Shown here: positions 58,229-64,000 of the stretch, piece after piece
Numbering within the stretch: position 1 is the stretch's first letter
Layout: each line of letters starts with the position of its first letter
Notes under the pieces: generated by a model
Database searches by the model: none
Seen by the model: the letters and a program-made list of their open reading frames with translations, nothing else
What the model was told of the DNA's origin: nothing
Source: Carallia brachiata
Taxonomy: Eukaryota > Streptophyta > Magnoliopsida > Malpighiales > Rhizophoraceae
DNA: 64,000 nt
Reading direction: 5' to 3'
NCBI GenBank assembly: GCA_021464245.1
Contig: JADCRB010000054.1
Span: forward strand, 1,277,922-1,341,921
Made by a program: the position numbers and the translations under genes

Positions 58229-59967
58229 CAGGCATTAGAAGAATTTGTGATAGCAATTTGGCTCTTCTCACAAAATGGCTTTGGAGAGTGGAGCCCAATA
58301 GTAATGCCTTATGGGTTAAAACTCTCAGAGCAAGGTATGGTGAATACCATCTTTGGCCATGGGAGTGGTCTACTAACTTGTCCAATATGTCCCCCTTGTG
58401 GAGAGGTATCTGTTCTGTTGCATCAAAAGAAGGTTCGACTTCAGAGATGGTCAAAGGAAATTTTAGATTCCTTCTCTGCGACGGGAAAAGAATTGACTTT
58501 TGGCACCATATTTGGGTAGGGCATGAACCTCTTCGGCTTCGATTCCCTCGGATGTTTGCCTTAGCAGTTGTTAAGAATGGCCCTGTTGAACGCTTTGGTC
58601 ATTGGATAGAGGGGAGATGGGAATGGAATATATGTTGGAGAAGAAGTTTCTTTGATTGGGAGTTGGAGCAGTACAATGCCTTCAATAAGTTAATTAATGA
58701 GTATTGTCTTTCCCAAGGAGAACCAGATCGATTTATATTGCAAGGTGAGAATAATGGGGTTTTTTCTGTGAAATCTTTTTCCGACATGCTGGATGACAAC
58801 AGAGGAGTGATTTCAAATCTAGTTCCATGTATTTGGAAAGGTCTTGCTCCTCCTAAAGTGGAGGTTTTTGTTTGGCAACTACTTTTGGAGAGACTGCCTG
58901 TGGGTGGTAGATTAGCTCAGTTGACGAGTGGCACCTATCCCCACACTCTTTGCTTTATTTGCTCCTCTGCAGTTGAATCAGTGAATCACCTTTTCCTGCA
59001 CTGTGACATAGTTTGACAGGTTTGGTGTCGGTGCTTAGGGTGGTGGGGTGTTCAATGGGTTGTACCATCATCTATTATGTCCATGTGGGAAGATTGGTTG
59101 GGACTCAGTCACACTGTTAAATCCAAGGATTTATGGCTCATGGGTTTTTACGTGATTGTTTGGTCTATTTGGTTAGCTAGAAACGAAGCTGTTTTGAGGG
59201 AATTCTATTTTCAGTTGAGAAGATTTGTGATTTGATTCGAGTGAGGATAATGTGGTGGACAAAAGCTAGATGGGATGATTGCACTTAATCAATGACTTTT
59301 TGCTCAACATTTCGAGTGTTGCTATCAATAAGAAAAAATCATGCTGTAGAAGAAGAGCAGAATGGGAAGCACCTCCTATGGGCTGTTACAAGTTTAATAC
59401 AGATGCCTCCATTATAGGCACAACAAGTGTGGCGGGGATTGGTGGTGTCCTTAGGGTCATGATGAAAAGATTATATGCATTTTCTCTAAACATATAGGGG
59501 TAACAAGCATTAATGAGGGTGAGCTATTATCCATCAAAGAAGCTGTGGTGTTATGGAGCCATTGGCAAAGAGCTGATCAAGCAACATTAATTATTGAAAG
59601 TGACTCCAGTACAGCAGTAGCATGGCTGAATAATACGGATGCAAGACTATGGCGCTATATTTCTATTTTTAATGAAATCAAACAAAAGAGTAAGGGCAAG
59701 GTTTCTTTCGTGTTTAAATCCCGAGAGAGCAACTCTTTTGCAGATGCTTTGGCCAAATTGGGGACATACAGGACACAACCCTTGGAGGCTTGGTTGTGAC
59801 TCCTTATGTTACTTGTTAACTCATATTACTGTGGCTTCCTTCTTCTTGCTTGCTTTGTTTTGATCAGAGAGGTGATTGTTGGGTGTGTAAATGGGGCTTA
59901 CAATGTTGTCCTTTCTCCTTTGATCTTTATATATAAGATGGCTCTCGCTGTTCAAAAAAAAAAAAAA
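58229..59967 (+). mobile_element. 5'-truncated L1-type LINE (zinc-knuckle and RNase H end of ORF2)
   Basis: Starts abruptly at about 58,229 with the LALLTKWLWR motif and ends with 14 A residues (59,954-59,967). The frame to 59,016 carries the RT-C-terminal zinc-finger region (WKGLAPPKVEVFVWQLLLERLP, then CFICSSAVESVNHLFLHC). After frame breaks near 59,016, 59,280 and 59,495 comes a plant LINE RNase H: KFNTDASI, the EGELLSIKEA segment, IIESDSSTAVAWL and FADALAKLG. It lies in the spacer between GLP6 and GLP7. No target duplication could be found. Confidence -1.
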
Positions 59968-61302
59968 CTGTGCACATTGTCTTTATCGGTATACCAAGCT
60001 CATTATTGTTAAAGCCTCGATTGTTCGCCTTTCGAGTTTAAGATCTAAATTTTTAAGGGTAGCTTTAGGTAACCTTATTTAAATAATTTTAAAATTAATA
60101 CATAGGTTTATCATTAGTATTTGATAATTTTTTTCTGAATTTAATTATTCACGAGCTTATATTACTTTAAAACTATTTAAGCGTAAATTTCAAGATTTTT
60201 TCAATCTTTAATCTCTAAAGTATCCCGAGGAATAACAAAAGGAAATCTTTGGTAGTTACTTTTTACCTTTTTCTTGCTTTGTTTTCCAAATTGAGAAAAA
60301 AAAAAATCACCATATGCCAAAAGCAAAGAGGTGAATAAAAGATAAGGAATAAATTTGGAAGTTTCATTTAGTGGTTTTGAAGTAACTTTAAAGTGACGTA
60401 GGTTATCGGAAAATTAAATTCAAGTAAAAAAAAAAGATAAATAAATTATAAGATATTATTGGCGAGACTGTATAACTTAAAGTTGCTTAAGTGAATTAAT
60501 CTAGTATTATTTAAAAAAAATAAGCTGAGATTTTTTCTTAATATTGTTAATAGCTATATGTACATATAGGTTAAAGAAATAACGTCGCTCACTAACGCAA
60601 ATCCCAGCGCAAGAAAATCCCCGTTAAATTGGTTGTTGTAGTAGGATCTAAAAAATAAGGAAATCTCAGTGACTTTTTCTGGGTAATTTATAATAATAAA
60701 GTGATACGTGGATGATTAAATTTATGAAAAGAAAAAACAAATAAAATGTCAAAAACCGTTGAATGATATTTTGTTGCTTATTGTTGGTACTTATTTAAAA
60801 TTGAAGTCATGTGGTGTTTTTCAAAACAGTCGTGTTAGGTGGGCAGAAAAAAAATAGACGGAAAAAAGTCATAAAACAATCTACTAATTGAATTATGAAA
60901 CTAAACGATTATTATTTAAAATAAAAATTAATAAAAAATATGTTAATATTATTAATTTTTATTGCAAATAATAATTATTTAGTAATATAATTTAATCGGT
61001 CGATTGCTTTGACTCTTTTCCATCTATTTTTTTTCCGTCCACATATATTTAACCTACTCAAAATATAATAGATATCAATTGGCATTTATGGAAACGACTT
61101 CAATTTTCAGCGTCCTTAAGCACACACAGACCCAAATAAAAAGGTTAAACATTGAAAACTTCCAAAATAGACAAATATTCTCTTAAGAGTGTAATATATG
61201 GAAACAAGTTCAATTTTCAGTATCCTTCAGCCAAAAAAAGACATGCACTGAAAATTTCCAAGATAGAAAATCTTATCTATTTGAAATAGCATGGCTGGCT
61301 GT
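59968..61302. other. Upstream region of GLP7
   Basis: Collinear with the GLP6 upstream region from 53,719. Carries AACGCAAATCCCAGCGCAAG (60,595-60,614), the AATGCAARTCCT-type block, and AT-rich filler. No gene. Confidence -1.
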
Positions 61303-61326
61303 CTCAATAGTTCTCCTCTATAAGTA
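61303..61326 (+). promoter_or_regulatory. GLP7 core promoter
   Basis: TATAAGTA at 61,319-61,326 and the box CTCAATAGTTCTC at 61,304-61,316. The promoter is better preserved than that of its intact sister GLP6. Confidence -1.
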
Positions 61327-61412
61327 CTCTTGTTTCCCATCAAAGTCATCTCACCCCAGAAACAAAAACCAAAGAAACAGAAGCTAAAGTTCTATTGGAG
61401 TACATTAGTAAA

Positions 61413-62546
61413 ATGAAAGGCTTTCGTTTCCTTACAGCTCTAGCTGTCTATGCTTTGGCATCTTTCCTTGCCTCTGCCTATGACCCCAGTCTTCTTTAGG
61501 ACTTTTGTGTGGCCATCCAGGAGCCTAAAGGCGGTATGTTTGCATCAGTTGGCGCTTATAGCTAGCGTACTTGAGATTCTATTATAGTATATTAATTCTT
61601 TTTGATACCCAAAATTGGTTCGAGAAAATACTATAAACATGTTATGAATATTATAATACATAAAAGAATCCATTGTGTGAAATAAATTCTCAAAGATGTT
61701 ATGGACACAGAAAATGGACGTGCGGATGATGCTAGTCCACAAATGTATAATTATAATTATTTATTACGGTTTTAAGTCTTTTTATGAATAAAAATCAATA
61801 GTTATGATTAAATAACATGGACTCGAGTGTAAGTCTATTTACCTATCTCCATATGTAATTCATATATATAATATTATATATATATAATATATATATATAT
61901 TGTTTTTGTTTAGAGACCTATTAGATTGGAAGTGTTGTGTACAATTTTTGGAATTGCATTGCTGTTTGCTTGATGTTTAACTAAATGTTTGGTACGTACG
62001 TGCATCCTTCGCGAATGGGAAGTTTTGCAAGAATCCAAAGCTTGTAACTGCGGATGATTTCTACTTCCAAGGGCTTAACACTCCTGCAAACACTAACGCC
62101 AGCAAACTTGGTTTTGGGATCAAACCGGTCTTCGTTGACCAACTTGCGGGACTCAACACTCTGGGCGTCTCCATGGCTCGTCTTGACTTCGTAGTGGGCG
62201 GTGTGGCCCCACCCACACTCACCCTCCTGCCACCGAGATGGTGGTGGTTACAGAGGGCAACCTCCTTGCCGGATTTGTTGCATCCAGCCAGAACAATGCC
62301 CTTTTCAGCAAAACCCTGAATCCAGGAGATGTATTTGTGTTCCCAATTGGACAAATTCATTTCCTATACAACATAGGAAAGGTCAATGCTCTTGCATTGA
62401 CTGCAATCAGCAGCCAAAATCCTGGTGTCATATTAGTTCCATTCTCTGTCTTTGGATCAAAACCGCCTATCAAGGAAGACATTCTTGCCAAGTCCTTCCA
62501 AGTCAACGTGGATGTTATCAAACAACTTCAGAAGCCATATGCTTAA
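61413..62546 (+). pseudogene. Germin-like protein 7 (GLP7), triple-lesion pseudogene
   Basis: Exon 1 (61,413-61,533) encodes the signal peptide, but the Gln codon of SPLQDFC is TAG (61,497-61,499), ending translation after 28 residues. The donor GTATGT is intact, but the acceptor CAG before exon 2 reads CAT (62,003-62,005), so normal splicing is lost. In box 1 one base is missing before the first His codon (near 62,214), shifting the frame between GGVAPP and the HTHPPATE segment. From 62,238 the frame is open to the stop at 62,546 and resembles GLP6 (C-terminus LQKPYA). Three independent lesions make sequencing error an unlikely explanation. Confidence -1.
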
Positions 62547-64000
62547 TGACTTGAAAAGCTGAGGGAAGACCCACATTAAGATTGGGGCCTCTTCCGCTTG
62601 ATCTTGATTGTATCGTGTTAACTTCTCATAAATCCATTAGTGGGCATTCATATATTTTGCGAAAGTCTTTAGCACACGTAATAAAGGAAATTTTCTTGAT
62701 TCCATATTTTTGGCCATGGTGTTGAACTTTAAACTTAAATTCTATTTTCATTTTCCATCACATCTAATATTCACCAATTCTCATTAATATGGGGCTTTAT
62801 TACATGGAAAAGGTCATATATCATGATCGTTAATGAAATATGTTTTTGTTCCAATCATTAATTACAATTACACATCAAAAGACTAAAAAATATATATCTA
62901 TATACCACCTATGGTCTGGATAGTGTAATATCTGGTGAAACAATTCTGACCACTAAACTTTGTTAGTTTTTTTTTTTTGTTCGAACATTAGAGTTTAGAG
63001 TACTAATTGAGCTGTTGTTATTAACGTGACGAGAATAGCAATTGAAGAGCGATTAATTTGTTTTGGTTATCTACCAGCTCTAATGGTGGTATATTTGACG
63101 AATAGGTAGATAATAGACATGTAATGTACTTGACGAAAACAAAAGTTCAAATTGTGCGAAGTCGTAACTGACATATAGAAGTTCTTTGATTCCAACGGTT
63201 GATTTCTTAAGGAACATTGTGACCATGAAAAAAAAAAACCATAGCAGAAAAAAGTATTTTATTTGATTGATAAAGTACTTGGAGTGGGATAATGTGAAAC
63301 TTAAAAAATTGAATGTGTAAATGGAAAACTAAGCCTAAAACTTTCGAAATTAATTTATGCTTCTTGTCGATTTAAACTTTTGAAATTGAATTGTTTCTTA
63401 TTGTTGGGAATTGATGTTGAAAAGTTTTCGAACAGCCAACATTTATTTTGAGAGCTCCAAAGAAATTTCGAACAGCCAACATGTATAACTAAATTAGTGT
63501 TGAATCCGCCGTGAATAGGTTTACAACATTTGTTTTGAAAAGAGTCAATTTTTTGTATTATGTTCAAATTATACAAGAGGAAGGAGCAGTGTTTATAAGG
63601 GACATCTATACAAGAAAATAAACACGGATCCAAATTATAAATAATTTTCTTTTTCTTAAGAAGACAAAAAATGAAATTTGTGGGTCCCCGCCCTTCCTAA
63701 TTGTTTGAAGCAGTTTATGATTTGGATGTCGGAGAATTAATAAAAAGTCAAAATCCATGGAACAAAGTTCTCAGTCCAAGTTGTTGCTTGGTTCCTTGTC
63801 TTCATTCCTTCAAAGAAAGATCAGAGAGAACGCTAGCAATTTAATCTGAAAGGGAACTAGCTATTTCAATATCTCTTCCATTCTTTGCTTTGAAGCGAGG
63901 GCATCAAACTATTGAAGCAACTTGCCTCCAACAGAATCTTTTTTAACTTAACTAGCAAAAACGATTAGTGGAGTTGGCCAGCTCTTAGCCGGAAAGGAAG
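62547..64000. other. GLP7 3' flank and right edge of the window
   Basis: 62,547-63,620 repeats the GLP6 3' flank, including the downstream block (62,920-63,230) and a short duplicated phrase TTTCGAACAGCCAACAT (63,426 and 63,466). From about 63,640 the sequence is unique, less AT-rich and without a recognisable frame; a further gene could begin beyond the edge. Confidence -1.

Noticed and set aside
63355..63633. 92-codon minus-strand frame near the right edge
   Set aside because: It lies in the duplicated GLP 3' spacer and is not kept in the sister copy at 57.1-57.4 kb.

Overview
The window looks like nuclear DNA of a eudicot flowering plant. It is AT-rich, has two-exon genes with GT..AG introns, carries Ty1/Copia, Ty3/Gypsy, LINE and MITE remains, and holds a tandem array of germin-like protein (GLP) genes. 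I cannot name the species from the sequence alone.

The backbone is a head-to-tail array of seven GLP loci, all on the plus strand. GLP1 (6.2-7.1 kb), GLP2 (14.5-15.4 kb), GLP5 (38.5-39.4 kb) and GLP6 (55.0-56.2 kb) have open reading frames once the single intron is removed. GLP3 (20.7-22.0 kb) is frameshifted inside the manganese-binding box. GLP4 (23.85-24.34 kb) is a truncated exon-2 remnant. GLP7 (61.4-62.5 kb) has a nonsense codon, a lost splice acceptor and a frameshift. The encoded proteins have a signal peptide ending in SA, a two-cysteine N-terminus and one cupin domain with a His-His-Glu-His metal site, so they are expected in the cell wall or apoplast. The repeat unit includes noncoding DNA: GLP1 and GLP2 sit in a visible segmental duplication of about 4.3 kb, and blocks upstream and downstream recur around GLP3-GLP7. 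A box CTCAAYGGTT just upstream of the TATA element recurs in all loci that keep a promoter.

Transposable elements have invaded the array. At 0-3.24 kb is the 3' part of a degenerate Copia element with its LTR. Two related Ty3/Gypsy elements of the Tat-like type (two RNase H domains) lie on the minus strand. Element 2 (43,087-53,603) has both LTRs and a perfect ATAGA target duplication. Element 1 (28,076-37,345) is next to a separate complete LTR (26,947-27,876) in an arrangement that points to tandem duplication plus solo-LTR formation, or to an assembly join. L1-type LINE fragments lie at 9.1-9.46 and 58.2-59.97 kb, and several MITEs and a CACTA-type end are scattered between genes.

The most notable content is inside the Gypsy elements. 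Both carry, between integrase and the polypurine tract and in sense orientation with gag-pol, an intronless reading frame for a WUSCHEL-related homeobox (WOX)-like protein. In element 2 it is an intact 205-codon frame with a complete homeodomain and a C-terminal LxLxL (EAR-like) repression motif. In element 1 it is frameshifted, yet the homeodomain region is nearly unchanged. This looks like a host developmental regulator captured by a retrotransposon family. Element 2 also holds a private segment of about 360 bp resembling a second captured fragment (TATA, pyrimidine-rich leader, ATG).
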